Source of the DNA: Streptomyces diastatochromogenes
Lineage (GTDB): Bacteria > Actinomycetota > Actinomycetes > Streptomycetales > Streptomycetaceae
Direction: 5' to 3'
Assembly: GCF_002242805.1 (NCBI RefSeq)
Contig: NZ_MCGQ01000108.1
Location: forward strand, 1-33,017
Length of the DNA stretch: 33,017 nt
Below the pieces are notes generated by a model, which did not search any database, was not told the DNA's origin, and saw nothing but the letters and a program-made list of their open reading frames with translations. The position numbers and the translations under genes are program-made. Shown one piece after another: positions 9,954-18,430 of the stretch (the first letter of the stretch is position 1; each line of letters starts with the position of its first letter).

Positions 9954-10895
9954 GTGACGGGTGCTGACGGGCAGCGCGACCGGGGCTCCACGGCCCGGGA
10001 CGTACGAACCCGGGTCACCGTCCTCGTCGCCCTCGGCGCCAACCTGGTGATAGCCGCGGCCAAGACGGCCGCCGGGCTGTTCGCGGGCTCCCCCGCGCTG
10101 CTCTCGGAGGCAGCGCATTCGGTCGCGGACAGCCTGAACGAGGTGTTCCTGCTCATCGCCGTGCGCCGCAGCAAGCGCCCCGCCGACGACCGTCATCCGT
10201 TCGGCTACGGCAAGGAGCGCTACTTCTGGGCACTGCTGGCCGCGGTGGGGATCTTCGTCATGGGAGGCTGCTTCTCGGTGTACCAGGGCGTTCAGGCCCT
10301 GCGAACGGACCAGCAGGAGTCGCTGAAGGGCTATCCGGCAGGGCTGGCGGTGCTCGGTGTGGCGCTGCTGGCCGACGGTGGCTCACTGGTCCGCGCCCTG
10401 TACCAGGCCCGTCGGCACCGGGATTCAACGACCGACCCGGCTCTGCGCACGGTGATCGCGGAGGACGCGACAGCCGTGGCCGGTGTGCTCCTCGCGGCGG
10501 CCGGTATCGCGCTGCACCTGGCGACCGGGCAGGTGGCCTGGGAGGCCGGCGCTTCCCTGGGGATCGGACTCCTGCTGGTGTACGTGGCGTATCGGCTGAC
10601 CCGCGAGGCGCGGGACCGGCTGATCGGTGAGGCGGTCGATACGGAACTGCGCGACGGGATCGGTGACTTCCTCTCGTCCCAGGACGAGATCGACAAGGTC
10701 GCGGCGCTGCTGACGATGCGACTGGGCCTGGACTCGGTGCTGGTCGCCGCCCGGATCGATCTGGTGCCGGGGCTCGACAGCGAGGAGGTCGAGCTGGTCT
10801 GTGTCCGGATCAAGCGGCGGATCACCGGCAAGTGGCCGGAGGCCGAGCATGTGTTCCTGGACATCACCGAGGCGCCCGGACCCGCGGAGCTGTGA
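9954..10895 (+). CDS. Cation diffusion facilitator (CDF) family transporter
   Basis: A 313-residue protein with about six membrane segments and a short C-terminal cytoplasmic domain. Residues 21-60 contain the family signature GLFAGSPALLSEAAHSVADS, in which His55 and Asp59 form half of the transport site. DRHPFGYGKERYFW (79-92) is the typical loop before TM3, and EDATAVAGVLL in TM5 supplies the second acidic pair position. The soluble end (about 235-313) matches the CDF cytoplasmic fold. Such proteins export Zn, Co, Fe, Mn or other divalent ions by proton antiport; the His-x3-Asp/Asp-type site is usual for Zn but does not prove specificity. GTG 9954 is preceded by GGAGGG (9940-9945) at good spacing. 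The stop lies 4 nt before the end of the convergent sigma gene. Confidence 0.9.
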   Translation: MTGADGQRDRGSTARDVRTRVTVLVALGANLVIAAAKTAAGLFAGSPALLSEAAHSVADSLNEVFLLIAVRRSKRPADDRHPFGYGKERYFWALLAAVGIFVMGGCFSVYQGVQALRTDQQESLKGYPAGLAVLGVALLADGGSLVRALYQARRHRDSTTDPALRTVIAEDATAVAGVLLAAAGIALHLATGQVAWEAGASLGIGLLLVYVAYRLTREARDRLIGEAVDTELRDGIGDFLSSQDEIDKVAALLTMRLGLDSVLVAARIDLVPGLDSEEVELVCVRIKRRITGKWPEAEHVFLDITEAPGPAEL

Positions 10896-10899
10896 TCGG

Positions 10900-11688
10900 T
10901 CACGCGGCGTCGGCCAGTACCTGGTCCCGCAACTGGGAGCAGATGCGGTTCAGGATGCGGGAGACGTGCATCTGCGAGATCCCGTACTCCTCGGCTATGC
11001 AGCGCTGTGTCATGCCCCGGAAGAACCGCAGATACAGGATCCGTCGGTCCCGCTCGGACAGCGCCCCGATCAAGGGCCGCACCGACTCACGGTCCACCAC
11101 GGTGTCCAGGCTGGGATCGGGGACGCCGAGCGCGTCCGCCAGCGTGTTTCCCTCGCTGGGTCCCCCGGGCACCAGCTCGACATCCAGTGACAGCGCGGCG
11201 TACGCGTGGCGGGCCGACAGCCCCTCGCGCACGTCCTCCGTCGGCAGGTGGGTACGCGCGGCGATCTCGGCGGCCGAGATCTCACCGCCCGACCGGGCGA
11301 GCTCCTGATACACCGCGGCGACCCGCCGGCGCAGCTCCTGGGTGCGGCGCGGCACCTGGAGCGCCCATGTATGGTCCCTGAAATGCTTGCGCACCTCGCC
11401 TGTGATGGTCGGTACCGCGTAGCTCTCGAACGCTCCTCCCCGCTCCGGGTCGAACCGGTCCACCGCCTTGATCAGAGCGAGCGCGGCGACCTGACGCAGG
11501 TCCTCGAGAGGTTCACCACGGCCGCGGTAGCGTGTGGCGATCCGGTGAGCCATCGGCAACCAGGCCCTCACCAGCTCGTCCCGCAGCCCGTCCCGTTGCG
11601 GGCCCTTCGGAAGCGTGTGCAGTCGACGGAAGTCCGCCATGGTGTCGGGGGCGTCGTCATGTGAGTGCTGCACTCGAGTCACGCTCAT
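10900..11688 (-). CDS. RNA polymerase sigma factor, SigB/SigF family (second)
   Basis: About 262 residues. Region 2 includes LVRAWLPMAHRIATRYRGRG, EDLRQVAALALIKAVDRFD and FESYAVPTITGEVRKHFRDH. Region 3 follows (PRRTQELRRRVAAVYQEL ... AEIAARTHL). Region 4 has ERDRRILYLRFFRGMTQR and the helix-turn-helix CIAEEYGISQMHVSRIL. It lacks the long acidic N-terminus of the 2781-3695 factor. The start is uncertain: ATG 11688 is chosen because of AGGTG immediately upstream, while an ATG at 11721 and a TTG at 11730 are in frame. No anti-sigma gene is directly adjacent; the two RsbW-like kinases 7-8 kb away are the closest candidates. SigB-type factors act in osmotic/oxidative stress and sporulation in Streptomyces; which one applies here is unknown. 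Confidence 0.92.
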   Translation of the reverse strand: MSVTRVQHSHDDAPDTMADFRRLHTLPKGPQRDGLRDELVRAWLPMAHRIATRYRGRGEPLEDLRQVAALALIKAVDRFDPERGGAFESYAVPTITGEVRKHFRDHTWALQVPRRTQELRRRVAAVYQELARSGGEISAAEIAARTHLPTEDVREGLSARHAYAALSLDVELVPGGPSEGNTLADALGVPDPSLDTVVDRESVRPLIGALSERDRRILYLRFFRGMTQRCIAEEYGISQMHVSRILNRICSQLRDQVLADAA

Positions 11689-12034
11689 CACCTGTTCCGG
11701 AAGATCGTCACACACCGTCATCGGCGACAAGCCCGGGCGCCCCCGGCCGACGTCTCCATACGGCCGCTGTGGGCAAGTGGCGGTGGTTCCTCAGCAGGGC
11801 AAACCCGCGACTGCCCACGCATGTGCCGGAGAAACACAGCGGTCCGCAGGCGTGCGCCCGCGGCGACCGGGTCCTCGCGGAGCGGTCCTGTCCGAGGTCC
11901 CGACCGGCACGAGGTGACACGATCACCGGGGCCTCCGTGGTGATCCCGCCGACTATGTGATCGATTCCAGGAGACGGCGGCCCATGGGCGTAGATACTGG
12001 CCCCCAATGCAGGCACGGACGAGGAGCATGAGCA
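11689..12034. other. Divergent intergenic region with an inverted repeat
   Basis: These 346 nt lie between the leftward sigma gene and the rightward DinB-like gene. An inverted repeat GATCACC (11921-11927) / GGTGATC (11939-11945) with an 11-nt loop could be an operator; a further GTGATC occurs about 12 nt downstream. TAGATACT (11991-11998) resembles a -10 element for the rightward gene. No gene is supported. Confidence 0.45.
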
Positions 12035-12544
12035 GTGGCCAGTGACCATCGCATAGGACCGCCCAACTTCGGCAGCGAACGCGACATGTTGCGGTCCTTC
12101 CTCGACTACCACCGAGCGACCCTCACCATGAAGTGCGAAGGGCTTACCGACGAGGAGCTGCGGCAGCAGTCGATGCCGCCGTCGACGCTTTCGCTGCTCG
12201 GTCTGGTGCGGCACATGGCAGAGGTGGAGCGCGCTTGGTTCCGTCGAGCGTTCGAGGACAACGACGCGCCCATGGTGTGGTCCGACGAGATCGACTTCCA
12301 GGCGGCCTACGACGCGAGCGCTTCGACGAGGGCCGAGGCGTTCGCAGCTTGGGAGGCCGAGGTGGAGAACTCGCGCCGCATCGAGCGGGAGGCCGAATCC
12401 CTGGACCTGGCCGGGTATCAGCCAAGGTGGGGTGAGGAGGTGTCGCTCCGGATGGTGATGGTGCACGTGCTACTGGAGTACGGCCGCCACAACGGTCACG
12501 CGGACTTCCTTCGCGAGGGCGTCGACGGGACCGTGGGCGCCTAG
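12035..12544 (+). CDS. DinB-like (DUF664) family protein
   Basis: A 169-residue all-helical protein of the DinB/YfiT-like metalloenzyme superfamily. The likely metal ligands are His60 in LGLVRHMAEVERAWF and the histidines of LEYGRHNGHADFLRE (His152, His155). This histidine arrangement is characteristic of the DUF664/mini-circle-protein subgroup common in actinomycetes. Some relatives are mycothiol- or bacillithiol-dependent transferases; the substrate here cannot be told. GTG 12035 follows GAGGAG (12021-12026) with an 8-nt spacing; an ATG at 12028 in another frame stops after five codons. The gene stands alone and is convergent with the histidine kinase. Confidence 0.88.
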   Translation: MASDHRIGPPNFGSERDMLRSFLDYHRATLTMKCEGLTDEELRQQSMPPSTLSLLGLVRHMAEVERAWFRRAFEDNDAPMVWSDEIDFQAAYDASASTRAEAFAAWEAEVENSRRIEREAESLDLAGYQPRWGEEVSLRMVMVHVLLEYGRHNGHADFLREGVDGTVGA

Positions 12545-12615
12545 GTCCGCAGGAGGCCCCGATCTCCACATACTGAACTTTTACAGAGCCGGCCCTCCGG
12601 CGTTCTCGCATCGAG

Positions 12616-14052
12616 TCAGCTCACCCACGGTCGGAATGCGGCACCGCGCAACGTCATCGGCGTCCGCTGGTCCGCGCTTCCAGGGGATTGCCGGAGGCGG
12701 ACGACCGCGGCGAGGCCACCGCCCGGTGCGGGGTGCAGAATGACCTCGCCGCCCGCCGCGCGGGTGAACTGCTGCACCATCGTGAGGCCGAGGCCGGTGC
12801 CGTCGTCGGGGGTGTCGCAGGCGCGCCAGAACCGGTCGAAGGCGCGGCGCCGCGCGGTCTCGGTCATGCCCGGGCCCTGGTCGATGACGTGGAGTTCGGG
12901 CCCGTGCGGCCCGTGGGCACGGGCGAGGGTGATCACGCTCCCGGGTGGGGAGACCCGCAGCGCGTTGGAGAGCAGGTTGTCGATGATCTGTTCCAGTCCG
13001 CCCGGGACCGCCCAGACGTGCCCGGCGTCCGGGCCGGTCACGAGGAAGTCGACGCTCTGTTCGGCGGCGAAGGCCGCCCACATCGCGGCGCGGTCGGCGA
13101 CGACGGCATCGAGGTCGGCGGATTCCGGCGTGGTGGCCGAGTTCTCCAGGCGGGCGAGGGCGAGGAGGCCCTGGACCATGCGGCTGAGCCGTTCGACCTC
13201 GCCGAGTGCCGCGTCCAGGCTGGGCCGGGCCCGGGGGTGGAGGTGGGGCTCGAAGTTCTCCAATCGCAGCCGGAGTGCGGTCAGCGGGGTTTTGAGCTGG
13301 TGAGACGCTTCGGACGCGAACGCCTCCTGGGCGCGCAGCAGGTGCTGGAGCCGGGCGGCGGTGTGGGTGAAAGAGGCTGCCAGGCGGCGCAGTTCGGGCG
13401 GTCCGAGGCTGGTGTCGGGCGGATCGGTGAGGCGGCCGTCGGCAAGCTGGGCCGTGGCGTGTTCCAGGGCGCGGACGGGGCGGGTGATCCAACGGGCGAG
13501 TGCGAAGCCGATCATGGCGACGGCGGCCAGCACGCCGAGGCCGGCACCGGCCAGGGCGACCCATGCGTGGTGGACCCTCTCGTTGAGAGCGGTCAGCGGG
13601 TACGCGACGCGGACGGCACAGCGCACGGTGTCGCCGGAAGTCCCGGGCACGGTGGTGTAGAAGGCTTCGGTGCCGGTCGTCGTGTCCCGGACGGTGCCGC
13701 TGGCCGGCCGGCTGTGCAGAGCGGCGGCGATGTCGGGCCGGGCGGACCAGTCCTGACCGGCGGAGAGTGCGGTGGTCCGGGTGTCGGTGAGCACGACGCC
13801 GTCGCGGTCGGTGACGACCACCCGGCTGCCCGTGCTCCGGGCGTAACTGCGGGCGAGCGCGGGGATGTCCGCCGTCCGACTGTGTTCGATCTTGTCCTCG
13901 CAGAGCTCTGACAGCCCCGCGGCGCCCTGCCCTACGGCGTGGGAGAGACGGGACAGTTCCCCACGGGCGTAGACGTAGCCGAAGGGCACCTCCAGGGCGA
14001 CCAGCACGAGCAGTATCAGGCTCAGGTAGCTGAACAGCAGGCGGCGGGTCAC
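12616..14052 (-). CDS. Membrane sensor histidine kinase of a two-component system
   Basis: A 478-residue classic sensor kinase. TM1 is about 4-28, an extracytoplasmic sensor of about 135 residues follows (with two Cys, residues 51 and 145), TM2 is about 163-188, then HAMP (188-240). HisKA has ASEASHQLKTPL (His251), the N box is IIDNLLSNALRVS, G1 is DQGPGM (391-396) and G2 is DGTGLGLT. GTG 14052 overlaps the response regulator stop by 4 nt (GTGA), so the two are translationally coupled. The sensor domain resembles none I know by ligand. The pair is divergent from the siderophore operon across 327 nt, which makes that operon a possible target, though this is positional inference only. Confidence 0.92.
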   Translation of the reverse strand: MTRRLLFSYLSLILLVLVALEVPFGYVYARGELSRLSHAVGQGAAGLSELCEDKIEHSRTADIPALARSYARSTGSRVVVTDRDGVVLTDTRTTALSAGQDWSARPDIAAALHSRPASGTVRDTTTGTEAFYTTVPGTSGDTVRCAVRVAYPLTALNERVHHAWVALAGAGLGVLAAVAMIGFALARWITRPVRALEHATAQLADGRLTDPPDTSLGPPELRRLAASFTHTAARLQHLLRAQEAFASEASHQLKTPLTALRLRLENFEPHLHPRARPSLDAALGEVERLSRMVQGLLALARLENSATTPESADLDAVVADRAAMWAAFAAEQSVDFLVTGPDAGHVWAVPGGLEQIIDNLLSNALRVSPPGSVITLARAHGPHGPELHVIDQGPGMTETARRRAFDRFWRACDTPDDGTGLGLTMVQQFTRAAGGEVILHPAPGGGLAAVVRLRQSPGSADQRTPMTLRGAAFRPWVS

Positions 14053-14789
14053 CGGTCCGCGCCGTCGGGGTGGACCTGCGGGACCAGGCGGAATCCGATA
14101 CCGCGGATGTTCTCGATCCAGGCGGGGTCGCCGAGCTTGCGGCGCAGGGCGGCGACGTGGACGTCCAGGGTCTTGGCGGGGCCGAAGTAATGGGCTTCCC
14201 AGACGGTGTCCAGGATCTGTTGCCGGGAGCAGACGGCTCCCGGGTCCTCGGCGAGGCAGACCAGCAGGTCGAATTCCTTGGGTGCCAGAGCGATCGGCAC
14301 CTGGTGCAGGTGCACCTTGCGGGTGCGTCGGTCGATGGCCAGCGCACCGATGCACTGGGGCTTGGACGGTCCGGTCGGGGCAGGGCCGTCCAAGGATCCC
14401 GAAGAGCGTGGTCCGGCCGCCCCTGCGGCGGCGATGCTGTGGCGGGTTCGGCGGGTGACAGCGCGGATACGGGCCACCAGCTCCCGTACGCCGAAGGGTT
14501 TGGACAGGTAGTCGTCCGCGCCCAGTTCAAGCCCGACGACCCGGTCGAGCTCGTCGTCCCTGGCTGTGATCATGATGATGGGCACGTCGGAGCGTCCCCG
14601 CAGGTCCCGGCAGACATCGATGCCGTCCATGTCGGGCAGACCCAGGTCCAGCAGCACCATCTCCGGTTCCGGGGCGGCCAGGCCGGCCGCCCCGGTGCGG
14701 GCATGTTCCACGGCGAAGCCGAAGCGGCTCAGGCCCTCCGTCAAGGGCCCGGCCACCCGGTCGTCGTCCTCGATCAGCAAGACACGCAT
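14049..14789 (-). CDS. OmpR/PhoB-family response regulator
   Basis: A 246-residue regulator with a receiver domain (1-118) that has the acidic pocket EDDD (7-10), phospho-acceptor Asp48 in VLLDLGLPDMDG, Thr and Lys97 in YLSKPFG. A linker of about 30 residues rich in Gly, Ala, Ser and Pro follows (125-150), unusually long for the family. A winged-helix DNA-binding domain (about 155-240) has LAPKEFDLLVCLAEDPG, VDVH-type recognition helix TLDVHVAALRRKLGD and the wing IRGIGFRLV. ATG 14789 fits the exact start of the receiver fold; the frame is open further upstream but only the receiver start has homology. The gene is the first of the two-gene operon with the sensor kinase. Confidence 0.93.
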   Translation of the reverse strand: MRVLLIEDDDRVAGPLTEGLSRFGFAVEHARTGAAGLAAPEPEMVLLDLGLPDMDGIDVCRDLRGRSDVPIIMITARDDELDRVVGLELGADDYLSKPFGVRELVARIRAVTRRTRHSIAAAGAAGPRSSGSLDGPAPTGPSKPQCIGALAIDRRTRKVHLHQVPIALAPKEFDLLVCLAEDPGAVCSRQQILDTVWEAHYFGPAKTLDVHVAALRRKLGDPAWIENIRGIGFRLVPQVHPDGADR

Positions 14790-15116
14790 GCCGACAGCTT
14801 CACAGCGCCCGCGCACTTCGCCCAGCGCAATCGCCGGAAGATCCCCCATGCCAGCGACGGGGCTCGTCTGCTGCTCGTGAACCTCTTTCGGGGGAGCCGT
14901 TCCCAGAATGCGGAAATGCAGGAGACATCCAGCACTTCGGAAGGGCGGAGTAAGGAGATCGACAAGAGATACGGGATGACGGGAGGTCGTGGCGAACATT
15001 CTGGGCACGTCTTGTGTGCTTGCTTTATTTGCCGTGGCGGTGGGTTTACGTCCGGTCTCGCACCTTCGATTTCGGTGGCGCGTGGCCCGGTGCCGTAACT
15101 CGCCATACTCGGCCAC
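14790..15116. promoter_or_regulatory. Divergent control region: two-component system / siderophore operon
   Basis: This 327-nt region contains no recognisable iron box (the TTAGGTTAGGCTAACCTAA-like operator of DmdR/IdeR). CATACT (15104-15109) lies 7 nt before the GTG at 15117 and resembles a -10 element, which would give a leaderless transcript; there is no clear -35 and no ribosome site. A weak inverted repeat GCAC-N7-GTGC occurs at 15005-15019 within a locally AT-richer patch. A 59-codon frame at 14919-15098 was considered and not called. Confidence 0.4.
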
Positions 15117-16694
15117 GTGAACTCGACCAATGAACTGTGCCGGGTGCGCCCGGATCTGGCGGATCCCTTCACTGCCGCACTTCCCGGGGCACGGGCGGAG
15201 GTGCTCGGCAGGCTGTGGGGGGCTTTCTCCCGCGAACCCCTGCCCGGCATCGGCGCTCGCCGCCATGCGGCGGGCGCCCTGACGATCACTCTCGAACACG
15301 GCGGCTTACTGACCGGGTCCTCCGCTTGCGCACAGCGGTTTGCCCGGATTCCCGAGGGCTTCGCGGTGGCCGGTCGCGACGGCCCCCTCAGTGAGCCCGC
15401 ACAGCTGCTGACCGCCCTCGGGCTGAACACACCGGCAGCCCGGCGGCTGGCGGCCGAGCTGGACAACAGCGTGGCCAACCTCGCCCTGGCCCGCGCCGCC
15501 CACGCCGCCGGGCCCGCGCCTGTCGGTGACTCGGCCGACGCCGAACAGGCGGTGGTCGACGGCCATCCGCAGCACCCGTGCTGCCGCACCCGCACCGGTC
15601 TGTCCGTCGCCGAGGTTCTCGCCTACGCCCCCGAGCACCATCCCGTCGTCGACCTGGCGCTGCTCGCGGTCCCGGCCGACCGCTGGCACGGCGCCGGGGA
15701 CTGGCCTCAGGCGCTGCGCGACGGCGACACGGTCCTGATGCCGGTGCACCCCTGGCAGCGCGACCACGTCCTCGTACACCACCCGGACCTGGCGGTGACC
15801 GGGCAGACGATCCCGGCCCGGCCGCTGCTGTCGCTGCGCACCCTCGCACCGCTGGACGTCCTGACCGACTGTCACATCAAGACCGCGATGGACGTGCAGG
15901 TGACCAATTACCGGCGCACCATCTCCCCGGCCGAGGTCGCCGACGGGCCGCCCCTGTCCGACCTGGTCTGCGCGGTCACCGACAAGGCCGGACACGGCGA
16001 CAGTCTGCGGGTGCTGCGCGAGCTGGGCGGCGGCTCGGTACGGGTGTCCGGAGCGGTGTCGGCGAGCCTCGCCGCGATGATCCGGGAGAACTGCGCACGA
16101 CACCTCGGCCCCGGCGAGATCGCCGTACCGCTCACCGCCGTCCACGCGACCGGTGCCACGCTGACGGCCGGTGACCCGGTGCGTTGGCTGGCGGATTTCG
16201 CCGAGCTGGTCCTGCCGCCCGCCCTGACCCTGCTGTCCATGGGCATCGCGCTGGAGGCCCACGGGCAGAACACCCTGGTCGTGCTGCGCGACGGGCGGCC
16301 CGTGCGGGTGCTGTACCGGGACCTGGACGGGGTGCGCATCCACCCGGGACGCCTGGACTCCCACGGCTTCACGCTGCCGCCGCTGGCCGGCAACCGGGCC
16401 GCCGACGACGAGTGGGCGCTGCGCACCAAGCTGTTCGGCGCGCTGCTCAGCGGAGTCTTCAGCGAGCTGGTCGACGTCCTGTCCCGCGCCCGGGACACCG
16501 ACCCCGAGGCCCTGTGGCAGGCCGTGGCCGCCGTCGGCCATCGCGTGTATGCGCAACTCCCGGACACGGAGGACTCGGCTGTCTTCTTCGGGGACACCCT
16601 GCCGCTGAAGGCGACCATCGCCATGCGTCTGGCCGACTCCCCCGGCACGGCGCAGTGGATCCCCGTCCCCAATCCTCTGGCCCGCCATCGCTGA
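15117..16694 (+). CDS. IucA/IucC-family NIS siderophore synthetase
   Basis: A 525-residue NRPS-independent siderophore synthetase, which adenylates a carboxylate and condenses it with an amine or hydroxyl. The N-terminal lid domain leads to GHPQHP and Arg pair (149-161), HPWQ (211-214), SLRT (239-242), Lys255 in DCHIKTAMDVQVTNYRR, AHGQN (381-385) and RDLDG (401-405), followed by a FhuF-like helical end. The size is slightly below the usual 550-620. GTG 15117 has no ribosome site; a -10-like CATACT 7 nt upstream suggests leaderless expression. Codon 64 is TTA, so translation should depend on the bldA tRNA. First gene of a four-gene rightward operon. Whether it uses citrate or a citryl intermediate (type A or C) cannot be decided by eye. 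Confidence 0.92.
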   Translation: MNSTNELCRVRPDLADPFTAALPGARAEVLGRLWGAFSREPLPGIGARRHAAGALTITLEHGGLLTGSSACAQRFARIPEGFAVAGRDGPLSEPAQLLTALGLNTPAARRLAAELDNSVANLALARAAHAAGPAPVGDSADAEQAVVDGHPQHPCCRTRTGLSVAEVLAYAPEHHPVVDLALLAVPADRWHGAGDWPQALRDGDTVLMPVHPWQRDHVLVHHPDLAVTGQTIPARPLLSLRTLAPLDVLTDCHIKTAMDVQVTNYRRTISPAEVADGPPLSDLVCAVTDKAGHGDSLRVLRELGGGSVRVSGAVSASLAAMIRENCARHLGPGEIAVPLTAVHATGATLTAGDPVRWLADFAELVLPPALTLLSMGIALEAHGQNTLVVLRDGRPVRVLYRDLDGVRIHPGRLDSHGFTLPPLAGNRAADDEWALRTKLFGALLSGVFSELVDVLSRARDTDPEALWQAVAAVGHRVYAQLPDTEDSAVFFGDTLPLKATIAMRLADSPGTAQWIPVPNPLARHR

Positions 16695-16756
16695 CGTCCG
16701 GGACCGCCACCGGCCGCGTACCTGTCCCCCTCACGAACGCAACGGAGCCGCTCCCC

Positions 16757-18430
16757 ATGACCGCCCCCGCACTGACCGACAGTCCCGCGCTGACCGCCGA
16801 CCACGTCACCACCCACACCCTCCTGAACTGCCTGATCCGCGAGGTCTCCGGGCCCGAGCACCAGGTCACCGTCCACGGCGGCCACCTGCTGGTGCGCCTG
16901 CCCCGCCGCGACCTGCTGCTGCGTACGGCCCTGCGCCGCGCCTCGCTCATCGGCGCCCACCGCTTCAGCGGCCCCGTCGAGCGCCACGAAGACGGCGCGT
17001 GGACCGCCATCGGCTGGCGGGAGCTGGCCGCGTACGTCCAGGACGAGCTGGAGCTGCGTACCGGCACCGCCAACGAGGAGTTCCTGCTCCAGGTCACCGA
17101 CAGCCGCGAGACCATCCGCACCATCCTGGAACACCGCTCCGACCAGCGGGATGTGGCACCCGGCTACCTGGACTCGGAGCAGTCCCTGGTCTTCGGCCAC
17201 CGCTTCCATCCCGCCCCCAAAGCCCGCACGGGAGCCGTTGACGGCTGGATGACGTACGGCCCGGAGACCGGCGCGCGTTTTCCCCTGCGTCACCTGGCGG
17301 TACGCCGTGAACTCATCCGGGAGGAAGGCGACCTGAGCGAGTTGGCGGCGCTGCTGCGATCCGCCGACCCGGGCTTCGTGACATTGCCGGTCCATCCGTG
17401 GCAGTACGAGCTGCTGCGTGGTCACCGCGGGCTGCGCGAGGCGATGGCCACCGGGGACATCACCGACACCGGTCTGTCGGGACCGGAGTTCGCGCCGACC
17501 GCGTCGGTACGCACCCTCTACCAGCCGGACGCCGACCTGTTCCTGAAGTTCAGCCTGAACGTCCGTATCACCAATTGCGTCCGCAAGAACGCCGCCTACG
17601 AACTGTCCGGCGCCGTCGCCCTCAGCCGACTGCTCCAGCCGGTCTTCGCGCAGCTCGCCGACCGGTTCCGCGGCTGTGCGCTGCTGGCCGAGCCGGGCTA
17701 CCGCACGCTGGACGTCGGCGGCGACACGTCCCTGGTGGAAGGCTTCGGCGTGATCGTACGGTCCGGTCTGGGCCCACACCTGCTCCCCGGGGTGACGCCG
17801 TTGCTGTGCGCGGCGGTGGCCGACGAACACCCCACGAGCCCGGCCCAGGTCGCGCAACTGCTCACGCGCGGGGGCGGGGACGCGCTGGCGTGGTGGGACG
17901 CCTACCTCGGGCTGTTGCTGCCGCCGGTGCTGACGGCGTATTTCGAGCACGGGGTCGTCCTGGAACCGCACCTGCAGAACGTCGTCGTCGGGGTGCGTCA
18001 GGACTGCATGCCGGCACAGCTGTTCTTCCGTGACCTGGAGGGCACGAAGCTCCTTGCCGGGCACCACCGCGAGGCCCTCGCCGCGCTCCCCGACGACGTG
18101 GGCGGCCCGCTCACCTACGACGCCGTACGCGGCTGGAACCGGGTCGCGTACTGCCTGCTGGTCAATCACACCGCCGAGATGCTCGCCGCCCTCGCGGACA
18201 CGGCCGCCGGGCTGGAACCCGCTCTGTGGGGCCTGGTCCGCGACCACCTCGACGCCTGCTCCCGAACCCTCGGCGACCCGCCCCGGCTGCGGGCCCTGCT
18301 GTCCGGCGTGCCGCTGCCCGCCAAGGCCAACCTGCTGCTGCGCTGGTCCCGCCAGGCCGACCGGCACGCCACCTACGTCCCCCTGCCCAGCCCGCTGGGC
18401 GAGGACTTCCCCCGCGAGGTGGCGCGGTGA
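16757..18430 (+). CDS. IucA/IucC-family NIS siderophore synthetase (second)
   Basis: A 557-residue synthetase, paralogous in fold to the gene before it. Motifs in order: EQSLVFGHRFHPAPKARTG (141-159), LPVHPWQ (210-216), ASVRT (249-253), Lys264 in LFLKFSLNVRITNCVRK, PHLQN (404-408) and RDLEG (425-429). It ends with the helical segment that closes over the active site. The ATG at 16757 follows GGAG (16744-16747); the frame is open far upstream but overlaps the first synthetase. Two synthetases with distinct motifs suggest two successive condensations on one carboxylate backbone, as in staphyloferrin A (SfaB/SfaD) or the AcsA/SbnC-like enzymes. Its stop overlaps the decarboxylase start (GTGA), so the two are coupled. 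Confidence 0.93.
   Translation: MTAPALTDSPALTADHVTTHTLLNCLIREVSGPEHQVTVHGGHLLVRLPRRDLLLRTALRRASLIGAHRFSGPVERHEDGAWTAIGWRELAAYVQDELELRTGTANEEFLLQVTDSRETIRTILEHRSDQRDVAPGYLDSEQSLVFGHRFHPAPKARTGAVDGWMTYGPETGARFPLRHLAVRRELIREEGDLSELAALLRSADPGFVTLPVHPWQYELLRGHRGLREAMATGDITDTGLSGPEFAPTASVRTLYQPDADLFLKFSLNVRITNCVRKNAAYELSGAVALSRLLQPVFAQLADRFRGCALLAEPGYRTLDVGGDTSLVEGFGVIVRSGLGPHLLPGVTPLLCAAVADEHPTSPAQVAQLLTRGGGDALAWWDAYLGLLLPPVLTAYFEHGVVLEPHLQNVVVGVRQDCMPAQLFFRDLEGTKLLAGHHREALAALPDDVGGPLTYDAVRGWNRVAYCLLVNHTAEMLAALADTAAGLEPALWGLVRDHLDACSRTLGDPPRLRALLSGVPLPAKANLLLRWSRQADRHATYVPLPSPLGEDFPREVAR

Noticed and set aside
12133..12435. Alternative frame inside the DinB-like gene
   Set aside because: It overlaps a well-supported gene with a good ribosome site and conserved histidines; the alternative is Arg/Gly-rich shadow sequence.
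14919..15098. 59-codon forward frame with Cys-rich segment (HVLCACFICRGGGF) before the siderophore operon
   Set aside because: No proper ribosome site, low third-position GC and no known precursor family. A small peptide gene cannot be excluded but is not supported.
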